From assembly GCA_029959085.1 (NCBI GenBank), contig JARWIR010000047.1:3162001-3226000 (forward strand): a stretch of 64,000 nucleotides of DNA, written 5' to 3'. The position numbers and the translations under genes were made by a program. The notes under the pieces were generated by a model. The model did not search any database. It was not told the origin of the DNA and saw nothing but the letters and a program-made list of their open reading frames with translations. The first letter of the stretch is position 1, and each line of letters starts with the position of its first letter. Below, in pieces: positions 11,566-23,539 of the stretch. The stretch comes from Nemophila menziesii (taxonomy: Eukaryota > Streptophyta > Magnoliopsida > Boraginales > Hydrophyllaceae).

Positions 11566-12165
11566 ATAAATATTAAAGTGCGCCATCAACTATATCTTAA
11601 CAAGACCAATCATCAACAAACTCATTTAAATACTGGTATTCAGAAATAGTGGGTGAGTGAAAAACACATTATACTCACACCAACATTGCAAAAGATTAAG
11701 TTTATAAATCTAAGGTCATCTCAAGAACGTAACATGTATTGAAAAAGTAACTAATCAACAACAAAATAATTGGAGATCTTTAAAACCTCATAAATGAAGA
11801 TCTTTCTCCACCTAACGAAACCTAAGGCAAGCGTCTAAAAAGTGATCAACAAACTATAAGAGAAACTAACCTAAGAAACAAATGAATTGACAAAATAACC
11901 ATGGTCATAAGATTCATGAATACCTAGAAACCCAAACATAGATGACCTACAAGATTAACCTAAGAAGAACCATAATCCCATAGGGACTCTTGACCTGAAA
12001 GTCAAACAACAAATTTGATGAGAAAAAAAGGTACCACCGAAGGTTCAATTCTAATCCAAAGTTATAAATTATCAACGACATCAATTAAACGTAATAGTTG
12101 CTTCGAATATATTAAAAATACCATATCAATCCCTGTATACCCAGGTTACATTAAGACAAGAGAGA
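11566..12165. repeat. Block B, second copy
   Basis: Shares TAAATCTAAGGTCAT, CAAGAACGTAACATGTATTG and the CCCATAGGGACTCTTGACC landmark with 1030-1615, but without the 69-bp duplication. Non-coding. Confidence 0.75.
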
Positions 12166-13340
12166 TGAATCCTTAGGTAAAGGAGATCCTTAATTATCTT
12201 TTCCAATATATGGGAACCTAACATAGGGGTTTATAGTACAATTCTTGCATATTATAGGGACCTATATTGCTTTTAACTCAAAAGGAAAAAAATAGGCTCT
12301 CCTCCCTATTTACAACACCTTTTCTACAAAATGATTTTTACACCTTGCTTCAGGGCTAAATTTCTTTTGCTAATTTGGGTTTTAGTTTTTCTTTGATTTT
12401 ATTTATTAATAGTTGAAATATAAATCAAATACTAAATATTGTCCAAAGTAGTTTGCAGAATGCAAATAAGACAAAGGAGATTCAAATGGTCAAAATACCA
12501 AGTTTCTCTAAATAGGTATGATTTTTATTTTATTGTAGTTTTTTCATAATATAGGTTTTTGCGGTGTAATTTTTCACAATATAGGGATCTACGGTGCAAT
12601 TTGTCCTGAAAGTATGATTTTTCTTAAATTCTTTAAACTTAAACAATAAATTTGCACAAAATATTCAAAGAATCATTCTCCAACAATTTTTGGAATTTTT
12701 TAATGAAGCTTATAAGGTATCTTTAAAACTAATTTTTTAAATTTCTGCTTGCTTATGTAGTTATGTTTTGCATCTTTCTTGAATAAATAATAACATATTT
12801 TGTCTCTTATCTTGCAAAAGTAACATTTTAATCCCTTATCTTTTGATATTTGTGATAATGTTATTCCTTTTATCTTGTAAATGTAACATTTTTGTCCCTA
12901 ATATTTTTATTTTGTGACAACGTTATTCTTTTATTTTTATTCCCTTATATTAGCCAAATGACACATTTAAGGGTATTTTGGTCATTTATCACATCAATTA
13001 TAAAATGACATGTGTATTTAACCCTTTTAAAGTAAATGAAATATAAAAAGATTAACATTGTCACAAAATAAAAAAGAATAGGGGATTAAAAGGTTGATTG
13101 TACAAGTGAAGGTGTTAAATTATCAAAAAGATAAAAATAAAATAAAGGACCTTATAGGTTATCTACATATTTTTTCTACTCTTTAATTTCTTTTATATAC
13201 TTTTGTATTGCGATAAATTATCCTTTTTTAGTTATTTTGTTTTAAATATGTAAATAAATTATTTGAAATTTTAAAAGAAGAACTATTGAAGAAGTTTATG
13301 TCTTCTGTGAGAACTCAATTTTCTTTCTCTACATTTTTTA
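12166..13340. repeat. Block C with the best-preserved foldback MITE (about 12784-13164)
   Basis: ATAATATAGG motifs occur at 12210-12260 and 12545-12600. The foldback element has a left arm at about 12784-12900 and a right arm at about 13035-13164 that pair along most of their length. The left carries GTAACATTTTAATCCCTTA and the right its inverse as GGGGATTAAAAGG. At 13268-13330 the plus strand again encodes the EELLKKF remnant seen most fully at 22970. Confidence 0.75.
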
Positions 13341-13479
13341 ATATATTATTTAATCATTTCATTTATGTTTTATTACTTAATTGTATTATATTTTTAAGCT
13401 TTGATTTATATATTTTTTATTAATGAATTTTTTTTGATATATAATAAAATCTAAGTTATTTTTTCCAATATATGGAAAC

Positions 13480-14364
13480 CTATATTACAATTCTTGTATA
13501 ACATAGGGGTCTATAGTGCAATTCATGCATAATATAGGATTTATTAAAAAATTCAGGCGCTCATATTGAACTCATCATTTTTTTTGGATTTATTTGCACT
13601 ATAGATCCCTATGTTATGCAAAATTGCAATAAGATCCCTATAATATACAAATATTTGCACTATTTGTCATGATTTTTAAATTAGTTAGAATATAAGTCCC
13701 TATATTATGTAAAATAACTTCTAGTTTTATCAAATAAAACACCAAAAATATTAATACAAATTAAATAAATGAAATCTTAATAAATAAGTAGGGTCCATGG
13801 GTTTCCTAGTGGACTAATTATGCGACAAAAACCAAGTTTTAAGGACCATTTTAATAACTTTTAAAGTTGGAGGACCAATATGGTAAAAGAATATATTTAG
13901 GGACTATTTGTGAAATTGTTTCTTCCTACATTATAAATTTTTATAAAATAAAACTGTAATTGTGTAACTCGTGAAGTTTAATCGTAACATTTTTGTTAAT
14001 GATCAAAACTCTCTTTTTTATCTACTCACAAAGCAAGATCAAATATTTCTCAATAATAATAAATTATTTGGCCCTTGTCTTTACATGTTTTGACAGTTTG
14101 GTCTCTTATCTATCAATTAAGTCCTTATCTTTAAATTTTGTGACAACGTTAGTCCCTTTTCATTCTGTTACAATTTGCTCTTTGCACTTTTGGAGGTATT
14201 TTAGTCATTTATCACATAAATGAAATACAACAACTACTAATTTTGTTAAAAAATAAAAATTAAGGGACTAAATTGTCAATAAAATTAATGACCAAATTTG
14301 TTATTTATCAATTTTCTTTTAAATGCAAGAAAAAAGTCTCTTAATCTTGCGGGGTGAAATTTTT
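13480..14364. repeat. Block D, second copy, with foldback MITE (about 14057-14310)
   Basis: Carries inverted ATAATATAGG/CCTATATTAT motifs at 13500-13700, the GGACCAATATGGTAAAAG landmark at about 13870 and a foldback element at 14057-14310. Small frames here are shadows of repeat sequence. Confidence 0.7.
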
Positions 14365-15164
14365 TTCCTTTTAATTTTTTTTTCATGAAATACAAAAAAT
14401 TTCTTTGCAGTTTGAGTAAAGGCAAAGGAGGCAAAGAAGGAAAGGGACTTTGAGCCGCCCTAATATGCAACAACACAACAACAAGGATATTTACAACTAC
14501 TTCCACTTACTAAATATAGTATCCAAAAATTATTATTCATTTAGTATATATTTTTAGTGTATATTTAAAATAAAGTAATTTAGTAACGATGGATGTGATA
14601 ATAGTATTTTTTAATACGTGTGAAAAGTTAGGTGGACATCATTTATAGGACGGAAGAGGTACTTAACAAGAAGAAATATATTGTTTGATTTTATCGAAAG
14701 AATAAAGTTGGATAGATGTTTTTAGTAGATATTCTAAAAGATATTTTAAAATAGGAAAATTCTATCATTTTAGTAATTGGATTAAATTTATCTTTTATTA
14801 ATTAATAATAAGGTGTTATATGTAAAAGAAATTTGTAAAATTTTCGATTATTCTATAAATAAAGATATTTTAAGAAGTAAAGATAATACCATATATATTA
14901 TCTTTTATATATTCAACCTAGCGAATCACGGGTTTATCATTATTCAGCTACTTTATCATCAATCCACGTTCAACTAAAGCATATAATTTCTGTAACCTTT
15001 ATAAGTTTTTACAAATCATCTCTACTTATATATGTGAACTAAATTTTACATGCACAACCTTTAGTGATGGAGCGGGTACAACGAGGTGACTTAACATAAC
15101 GTTCTAACAAAGTATAAAGCACAATAACTTGGATAAGTAAGATAGTCACAAAAAATATGAAATC
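14365..15164. repeat. Block E, second copy
   Basis: Homologous to 39625-40400 and 10855-11565. Near its start is a TTTGCAG followed by a purine-rich stretch and GAGCCGCCCTAA (14408-14464), conserved at 39662-39719. The CAG could be an old splice acceptor, but no protein is recognisable. Confidence 0.75.
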
Positions 15165-15790
15165 GTGCCATCAACTATCTCTCAACAAGACCAATCATCC
15201 ACAAGATTATTGAAATACTGTATTTCGGAATAGTTGGCGAACGACAAACACATATTATACTTATACCCGCTCGCGAAAACATTAAGTCTATAAATGTAAG
15301 GCCACGCCAAGAACGTAAAATGTATTGAAAGAGTAACCGAACAACAACAAAATAATTATAGATATTTAAAACATCATAAATCAAGATTTTTCTAGACCTA
15401 ATGAAATCTAAGCCAAAAGACCAAAAAGTGATTAAGAAACACTAACAGAAACCAACCTAAGAAACAAAGAAATTGACAAAATTACCAAGATAAAAAGATT
15501 CAAGAACACCTATTAACCCAAACAAAGATGACCCACAAGATGAACCAAACAAGAACCGTAATCCCATTAGAACTCTTGATTTGAAAGTCGAAACTAGAGA
15601 TAACGCAATATAAAACTTGCAAATACCCAAACAAAGACGAGCAAGCTTCAATTCCAATTCTTTGTCGAAAAACATCAAAGACATTAAAAGAAACCTAAGT
15701 CGCTTGATTAAATTACCTAAATACCCAATCAATCTTTGTGTATTAATATTGCATTACTAGACAAGAGAGTTGGAATCTAAGGTAAAGGAG
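15165..15790. repeat. Block B, diverged copy paired with block F
   Basis: Closest relative is 40400-41040. Minus-strand frames of 69 and 91 codons (15175-15384, 15457-15732) have partial counterparts at 40698-40945, but frame boundaries differ and no domain is recognisable. I treat them as repeat sequence. Confidence 0.7.
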
Positions 15791-17640
15791 ACCCTAAGTT
15801 TAAGGAACATAAATTGCTCTGGAGAAAAATGTGTTGTCCATCTCTGTTTCTAGTAACATGGCCACCTATGACACTCTCAATATAAAATGGAAAAAACAAC
15901 AAAGTTAGAGTGTATTCCTTCACCACGAGTAGCTTATTACGCACCAGTGACGCAACCACCAATAAGAGCATGTCTAAACCCGAATAACCACCACCAAACT
16001 TTCCTATTCATGAGTGTCAAGCATCTAAAATCACCACCAGATCTAAATCTCCATTAACTCCATTAACTAATAATGCCACCACCACCGCAATTCACTAGCC
16101 ATTATGAAGCTTCTTTGAACCACATTTGTCTCCTACCTAGAAAAAGAGATCTGCTATTAATGGTTGGTGGTGGCTTCAATTTTGGGTAGGGAGTGGAGGT
16201 TCATATTTATAGTGTTTGTTTTCGAAGTTTCGTTAGAGGTGTTATGGATGCTACAGAATTTAAGAAAAGTAGGTTATATAAAAATGGACAATAGGTTATA
16301 TACGAATGAGGTATGCACATTTTTTACGAATCAAATATTTCCGGTACAAATGAAATGAAAATGTGAGATGCAGACCATAGACTAATCTTTCCATGTTTAT
16401 CTTAATATTATTCTGAATTATTTGGGGTAAACCATTTGTAGCAAAAATTGTTTTGTTCTTTACTAAATCAAGAAGAATCATCTTATAGTTGGAAGCAAAG
16501 GTCAGCCTCCAATAATAGATTGTAAGGTATATCGGTTTTTGTTTCCTAACGAATGTTCATATTTTATATCAGGAAATTATATAGGCGTATTTTATTACCT
16601 TATTTGTTGATGTTAATGTCTATTCATGATTAACTATACAACATGTCAAAATCGATAATTATTTTAAAGTCTAAGTATGTTATCTCATGACTTTGTTATC
16701 AGGGTTGTTTTATAAATTTTTTTAGTTATGGGAATTAAATATATAGTCTTTGAACTATGTCCCTATAACTATTTTGGTTTTCAAAATTTCATCCATTTTT
16801 TACGATTAAGTCCACATGGAAAGATGTATTTTTAAATTGGGTAAGACTCCTATCCCGATTATCCAATATTTAAAGCATATCAATTAATTATAACAACAAA
16901 ACACATGTTAATAGATTATTTAGGTAGATATTTTGGAAAGTTAAAAGCACGGGGTATGTTTCATAATACATTGGTATTGGACCATCCAATATTGGATGGA
17001 AGAATTTTCCCTCGAAACTATTAATAGATAAAATTCTCCAAATGGTCTTGAGTTATACAACTATTACTAGATTGGTCCTCAAACTTGTTTGCTACAAGGC
17101 ATTTAACTTTGAAAAAGGGGCAGAGTCAAGATATTTTGTTTGTGGGAGTGAGGGATAATTTATTCTCTAGAAACTTTTATTTTTAGGGGAACCAGAAATA
17201 ATTTTATTAATTTAGTATGTCCTTGATATCTCTTCTTATGGGTGCATAATTCTATTATATATTTAGCATAAATCGTAAATCATGATTACTAAATTTATTG
17301 GTAAGTTAAGTAGTACTTTGTTAAATGTTTGAATCATTGATTTCATATTTTAATACATGACATTACGTTTTTCAAAAAGTGAAGTGAAATGTGCCTTAGG
17401 TCCAATATTAATTAGGAGGGGTCGCAAACACAGAAGTTCCATTATTACGAGTATTGTTATATTGTTTATTCTTTTGTTTTAGCATATAAATCTCAATACT
17501 AACATTATTACCATAATGGGATGACATGTCATTTGGGGCGAGATGGGACAACCCACACTGTAGGTTTATTCTTGTGGAGGGATGAAATTGTCTAAACACC
17601 TCAACAACCTATTTGGTGTATCATGTTTATAAACCCGACA
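15791..17640. repeat. Block F, uninterrupted copy
   Basis: Homologous to 41040-41149 joined to 49205-50552. At 15870-15880 the sequence runs through ACACTCTCAATA without a break, which is the empty version of the Athila insertion site. It contains a perfect 18-bp palindrome CCATCCAATATTGGATGG at 16982-16999, kept in the other copy at 50070-50087, and a GGTGG-rich spot near 16160. At about 17485 it passes the point where a CACTA element begins in the other copy. Confidence 0.8.
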
Positions 17641-18500
17641 TTTTGTTTGAAATATTTTATTTGAAGTATGTGTTGCGAATTCGTGAATTTTGAAGATGAA
17701 TTCATATATGATAGGTAATTTTTTCAATAATATATGACTACTAAAGGCACAACATTATTGGCCATTAGTCATCAAAATGGTCAATATATATGATACTAAT
17801 GTTCTTCAAGCGTACGTCTCAAGTATTATGAGACTTCACCATGAAGATAGTATAATGTGAGAAACATATGCTCACATCCTTATTTATATGAAAAGTGTAG
17901 TTATATCTATAAGAATCATAATATGAATATTTTTGAATATACGCGTTGCTACGATCATGGACCATATTACCATTGATAGGTAGACTAACATGTTTCCACT
18001 ACTTTATCGTAAATGTTATGAAATATATTATTTTATAAATATTATAGTCTCTCTTGTTTGAGTGCCTTTTAAGAGAAAATTATTTTAACTTGAGTATTAG
18101 AGTGCCACTAGAAGCATCCTCCAGGTGGTTTTAAACATTTGATACTTATGCATTATACTACTATCTCGAAAAGGCATGAGAGATCTTAAAAAGCTATCTC
18201 ATCTCATGGATGATGTTATTTATTCTACCACCCATAGAAACATGTAAACATAAGTGTTTATTTCACGTCTCACCCTTATTGAAAATGTGAGTTAGCAATT
18301 GATGTAATAAAATAACATTAGTAATCATAAATATCTAACTTTGGGTGTACTTAACTAGTTTCATTAATGATCTTTGTACGTTGGAGCAAGTTCCAATAAC
18401 ATAGCGAATTTATCCATCTGAAAAACCATCTAATTTTAATATTAAAGTTGTTAAACCATTCATGAACTACTGATTTACGATAATTTACATTCAAATTCTT
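17641..18500. repeat. Blocks G (end) and A, MULE-free copy
   Basis: 17641-17800 corresponds to the end of block G at 24300-24433 and 59090-59248. 17800-18500 corresponds to block A. In the other copies a MULE of about 1.8 kb lies between the two. Here GTCATCAAAATGG runs directly into CAATATATATGATAC, so this is an unoccupied site. Confidence 0.75.
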
Positions 18501-18879
18501 CACATAACTATAACTACTTTACTATAGATAATAAAAAAATTAAGGAAATAAAGAATTAAAAATCTTAATAACCAAACGTAAAAAACACATCTATTTCACA
18601 TTTTACTAGTACACAATTTTTTTAAATATATATTAAAATAAATAAGATAATGTATTAAATTTCAACAAACTAAATAATAATAGAAACTAAAAGCACCTTA
18701 TCATGTAAAGAATAAAAAATAAACCGTAATTAACTATATATAATATGTTATAATAAAAAAAAGAATAACTCAAAATTCATTCAATTAACCAAAAGGTAAA
18801 AAATAAAAATAATAAAATAAATTATTTATACGATTTATATTGCTATATATTATATCGTCTTTCTAACTTAATATAAAGC
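18501..18879. other. Very AT-rich stretch, nothing recognised
   Basis: A- and T-runs with no open frame of note and no clear copy elsewhere in the window. Confidence 0.5.
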
Positions 18880-19340
18880 CTCCCACCCTCCCTTCCTAAT
18901 ATCAAACCATAGCGCCAAGCCTTTATCATCTATACATAACACATTACGCACACAAAAGCATCAGTTAATTTTACTTAAATGTTATGTGTGGTATCATTAT
19001 TTGTAATGATTAATCTAATGTGTCCCCTTCTAAAAGTTGCTTCTTTGTTCATTCTTTATTGGATCTTCTCATCTTAAAGTACCTTGCATTGACCATTCCA
19101 TTTCAATTAAATATTCTTTGATAGGTTCATATTTTTTATTGATTTTTTTTATTGCCTTTTCAATAGCTTATTTATCATCCATTATAATGGATATACTCTC
19201 TTTTATTACTTCGAATATTATTTATTTCTAGGAAAATAAGTATTATTGTTGTTTGTAAATTTGATTGATTTTGCTTTGTTAGTTTTTAATATATTTTCTT
19301 CTAGCTGTTATTGGGTGTATATTAGTTTGAAAAACTCTTT
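18880..19340. repeat. Repeat resembling a gene 5' region, copy 1
   Basis: Homologous to 27570-28040. Both begin CTTCCTAATATC, then have a TATA-like segment and ATAACACATTACxCAC, followed by pyrimidine-rich leader-like sequence. This could be a captured promoter and leader, but no coding exon follows in either copy. Inference only. Confidence 0.4.
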
Positions 19341-19721
19341 ACTTGAACTTGATTGGAAACTATTAATGTTTTATATATTGTAATTATTTATCTTGAAATT
19401 TAATTTGGATATTCCTGGTTATAAGTCGACTCAATATGAAAAAAATTAAAAATGAAAGCAGAATCAGTGATATCATGGTTATCCGTTATAGGGGTAATTT
19501 AGAAATTTTATTTAGTGAGGGTTCTAACATTGAAATATCTTTGTAAGGAAAATTCCCTATATAGTTCCTGAACTATATCCCTTTTGTTATGGTCTTGATA
19601 TCTCTTCTTATGGGTGCATAGTTCTCTTAATGTGATATGACTTAGGTGAGAAGGAAGCTAAAATTTGTTTTTGGAACATTGGTGATATGATCATTGGGTG
19701 GTTCGTCGGATTAAGTGGGGG
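19341..19721. repeat. Block F-related fragments
   Basis: 19550-19620 matches parts of block F (AATTCCCTATATAGTTCCTGAACTAT as at 49816, and GATATCTCTTCTTATGGGTGCATA as at 17225). The rest is unassigned. Confidence 0.5.
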
Positions 19722-20790
19722 CACTACAAGAAAACATCGATTGAAACTTTAGGTGACACTTTTGAAGCCGCCTAACCAAAAATAAGTGTCTCTATAATTG
19801 ATGTCTCCATATTTTAAGGACAACTTGGTAAAGCTATCGCTTAATATATAATTACATCTATTAAAGTGCCGCCCACCACTTTGGAGACACTGTTTTAGGC
19901 GTCATCCATCACATTAGAGACTTCATTGTAAGTGTCGCCGTCCATATTAGAGACGCCATTTTAAATGTCTCCCTCCACTGCCCATCAATTTGTGGAAACC
20001 ATTTTAAGTGTAGCCCATCATATTTACCAATTCTTATATTTGCTATAGCACCCTGAAATACCACTAAATATTACTATTACATACTATAAAAGGTTGGTAA
20101 GGGTAGGTGAAACATTATTATTTACCTTTCGAAAAAGTACAAGTCTTCCATCTGGATATCAACATACAGCTGATTGACGCTTTCATTTACTAAAATAAGA
20201 CAACACGAGATTAGAATAATCATCTAAAAAGTCTGAATTTCCAGGATTAAGTATGTAACTAAATACCTGTTAAACTCGAGAACATCAAACTTTCATAAGG
20301 TATTTCTTGAACATTTTCAATCGTCTCTACATGTGACTCGCGTACATATATCATAGTTTGCCTACAAAAGAAAAAGGGTAATTACTATGATTAAATTATC
20401 TGAGTCATTTATAAGAAAAGAAAAAGATACAAACTTATAAAAAAAGAAGCCACTACACATATCACAAGAAGAGAAGAATTCATTAAAATATAATAATAAT
20501 AATAATGTGTAAATATAAATAATACTCATTACCTGCATATAGCACCTAACAGATCTTTGCAAAAAAGACACTAAAAAGAGTGAGTATTAATTTTTCCAGA
20601 TTCTTCTCTAAAGTACTTCTTTTCGAATGAATTTTATGGAATTCATCATAACCTAACACAGGATATTATTGTCAACATCTATATACATATCAAAGAAGAT
20701 ACTCCATCATTTGGGTAAGAATAAAAGAGAAACTTTGTTTCATGTAGGTAAAAATAACAATAAAATTTGTGTTCCTAAGACTGCAACCCT
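19722..20790. mobile_element. CACTA (En/Spm-type) transposon remnant, one end
   Basis: A canonical CACTACAAGAAAA terminus lies at 19722-19734. It is followed by about 300 bp of repeated subterminal motifs in GTGTC/GAGAC versions at about 19765-20010 (AGTGTCTC, GAGACACT, GAGACTTC, GTGTCGCC, GAGACGCC). CACTA transposases bind such subterminal repeats. Behind it, minus-strand pieces at about 20100-20190 and 20265-20360 look like short exons with GT donors and AG acceptors. No matching second terminus is found. Block A resumes at about 20800, so the element is truncated. A (TAA)n run is at 20488-20506. Confidence 0.7.
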
Positions 20791-20799
20791 GTGAATGTT

Positions 20800-21310
20800 G
20801 TAACGATCTAGTCGCTATTGTTTCGATTACATTATCAATATGGTAAGGAATATATCATTTCATCACTCTTATAAGATCCCTTGATTAAAGGCCTTTCATT
20901 GCAAATTTAGCTTTAACTGGAGTATAATAAAGCCACTGAGTCTTAGATATTTTCTACGTATGCAGGTACTATACCATATTAAAAAAGCCTGACAGATCTC
21001 AAAAGTATATACATACTCATAGATGATGTTTTTATTCTGTCAACGATCCAAACTTCTAAACATAATTGTATAACTCGTGTGTTACCCTTATTGAAAATGC
21101 AATTGAGCAACTGATATCATGTTAGTGATTATCAATATCTATCTTTGATGCAAAATATTATATTTAAATAGTACCAATAATGACAACAACTCTATTATCA
21201 GTACTTTTAGTCAAGTCCCAATAATCAGAGTATCCAAGAATCTTGTAACTACTTAAGTTTATCTATTTAGAAAACCATTTGTTTACATAATTTGAATTCA
21301 AATTCTGTTT
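20800..21310. repeat. Block A, diverged partial copy
   Basis: Carries the ATATCATTTCATC-CTCTTATAAG, CTCATAGATGATGTTT and AGTATC-AAGAATCTTGTAAC landmarks of block A, beginning where the CACTA remnant ends. Confidence 0.7.
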
Positions 21311-21716
21311 GGGATTTTTCTTTCCCATATTGTAAATTTTATAAATATATAATTGTGAGACTTACTAAGTTTAAATTTAAAATTTGTATAGAAGATGAAA
21401 AATTGGTGTTTATACTATTACAAATAAATATCAAATGGAGTGGTGTAAACATTTGTTGAATGGTTAGCATGAAGTTGATACTCAAAAAATTAAAACTCAA
21501 ACAAGCAAGATCTCTATTTAGGGATCCTGAAACTAGATCTATTGTGGAAAAATTGGTGGTATATTTCTTGATACATCTTCTTTACTCTTTGGTCTCATGT
21601 GTTTGCATGATTTGACAGATTGATCCTTTATGTTCCTAATGTAATATTTAAGTCCTTTGTAATTTGATATCTGTGATAATGTTAGTCATTTATCTTGGGA
21701 ACTAGGTCAGACTCAA
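21311..21716. repeat. Degenerate block D tail and foldback fragment
   Basis: TTTCTTTCCCATATTGTAAATTTTATAAA (about 21320) matches block D at about 7893 and 13920. From about 21585 a foldback-like segment (TTTGGTCTCATG...TTTGACAG) begins and is cut by the tandem repeat that follows. Confidence 0.5.
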
Positions 21717-22440
21717 ACTGAGTTTGGGGGCATGTAACGCATTTCTTTACATAATATATGGACCTTGTAGTGAAATTTTCTCATAATATAGGGGTTTATA
21801 GTGCATTTAGTGCCAAACTAGGTTGGCGGTGTATAATTCATTTTTTTCATAATATAGGGACCGTAGGTGTAATAATTACATAATATAGGGACATGTAGTG
21901 TAACTTTCTCATAATATAGGGATTTATAGTGCAATTAGCGCCAAAATAGGTTGGAGGTGGGCGTGTAATGCAATTTTTTTACATAATATGTGGATTATAG
22001 GTATAGTTTTTGCATAATATAGGAACATTTAGTGACATTTTCTTATAATTTAGGGATTTATAGTGCAATTAGTGACAGAAAATAATTGTATGTTTCTCGA
22101 TACGACTTCACTCATTTGGTCCCTCTTAACTTTTCATATTTTAACAGTTTGATCCTTAAATCATAAAAAAGTAACGTTAAAGTCCCTTATCTTTTGATTT
22201 TTGTGGAAATGTTAGTCCTTTATCTTGTAAATGTAAACTTTTAGTCCCTTGTATTTTGTTTTTTATGACACTTAAGTCCTTTATATTGCAAACTGAGGTG
22301 GAGCTAAACTGGGTTGGGAGGCATGTAATGCATTTTATTTACACTATATAGGGACCTTTAGTGTAATTTTTGCATAAAATAGGACTTGTAGTTATGTTTT
22401 CTTAAAATTTAGGGTTTTATAGTGTTATTAGTGCTGGAAA
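21717..22440. repeat. Irregular tandem repeat built on ATAATATAGGGAC
   Basis: About four degenerate units of roughly 100-140 bp. Each runs: GGTTGG-AGG-TGTAATGCA, one or two CATAATATAGGGAC motifs, then AATTTAGGGATTTATAGTGCAATTAGTG. Units begin near 21720, 21828, 21953 and 22307; a foldback segment separates the third and fourth. Non-coding. Confidence 0.7.
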
Positions 22441-22880
22441 ATTATTTTCATATTTTTCAATACTACTTCAATTCATTTGTTCCCTTGTCGTTGCATATTA
22501 TGACAGTTTAGTCCTTTAATCTTAAAAAAGTAACATTTAAGTCCTTTATCTTTTGATATTTGTGAAAAATTTAGTCCTTTATTTCATAAATGTAACCTTT
22601 TAGTCCCTTGTGTTTGGATTTTGTGACAACATATTAGGCAAAGGATGCATTTAAGGTATTTTGGTCGTTTATCACATCAATGGTACAGTGACACATGGAT
22701 TCAATAATCCGTATATTGTAAGGGAAATAAAAAAGGAATAAAGCTCTCACAAATTCAAAAGATTAGGGACTAAAAGGTTACGGTACAAGATAATGTACTA
22801 AATTGTCAAAAAAGATTAAAAAAATATAGGACCTAATAGGTTATTTACTCCTTTTTTCTTTTTTCACCCGGTCTTTAGGT
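22441..22880. repeat. Foldback MITE copy (about 22470-22855)
   Basis: Same family as 12784-13164: TTTGACAG-TTAGTCCTTTA left arm, CACATGGATTxAA central part, GGGACTAAAAGGTTAC right arm and AATAGGTTATTTAC at the end. A left-arm fragment also precedes it at 22110-22260. Confidence 0.7.
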
Positions 22881-22944
22881 TGAATTTCTAAAATTGTGTA
22901 ATTTTAATAATTCTTTTCATTTAAATATGTAAGCAAATTTATAT

Positions 22945-23075
22945 GCAGTTTTATCAGAGATAGAAGATAATGGGAAGTTATACTTCTGATGAGATGCAAA
23001 GAGAGGAACTGTTGAAGAAGTTTATGTATTCAGTGAGAACTCAGTTTTCTTTCATCATATTTTTCAATAAATTTA
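22945..23075 (+). pseudogene. Recurrent exon-like remnant (EELLKKF family)
   Basis: After TATATGCAG (an AG acceptor-like site, 22941-22949) a frame beginning ATG at 22970 encodes MGSYTSDEMQ followed by REELLKKF and VRTQFSF. The block C copies at 7305-7365, 13268-13330, 29340-29390, 33200-33265 and 36380-36440 keep part of it, and several keep the same codons (KKFM, VRT-FSF) despite third-position changes. This suggests a captured exon in the ancestor of block C, but the gene is not recognised. Most copies lack the start. Confidence 0.4.
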
Positions 23076-23079
23076 AATT

Positions 23080-23539
23080 ATTTTAAGTTTATTACTTTTA
23101 TTTAATTATGTTTAAATATTTTGTAGCATTCTGATATGGATTTTTCGAATGAAATATAATGTGAGAGGGATGTTGAAGATTGTTATGGATTATGGGTGGT
23201 TGGGTGGTCGAATTTTGTTATTTTATGTGGATTTAAGATGTTTCCACTTATTATATATGATTAATTATTTGGAATGATGGTAACTTGTTTTTATACTACT
23301 TTTTTGGATATGGTTACTAATTGCTCCAATTTTATTTTGTTATGTTAAACTAATTTGGTTATCATTACCAAAAGTAAACAAATAGTGAATGACAAGTAAA
23401 AAATAGTGAATGACAAACACCTCATATCTACATAAAAAAAATTTGAGTCGAAACTATGTCTACAATGTAACACCAGAAAATTATGATATGGCATGTTGAT
23501 AATCTATTGAAAACCTCACACATTATAATCCATAAAGTA
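23080..23539. other. Unassigned AT-rich sequence
   Basis: No frame or repeat copy of note; 23160-23240 is slightly richer in G (GATTATGGGTGGTTGGGTGG). Confidence 0.4.
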
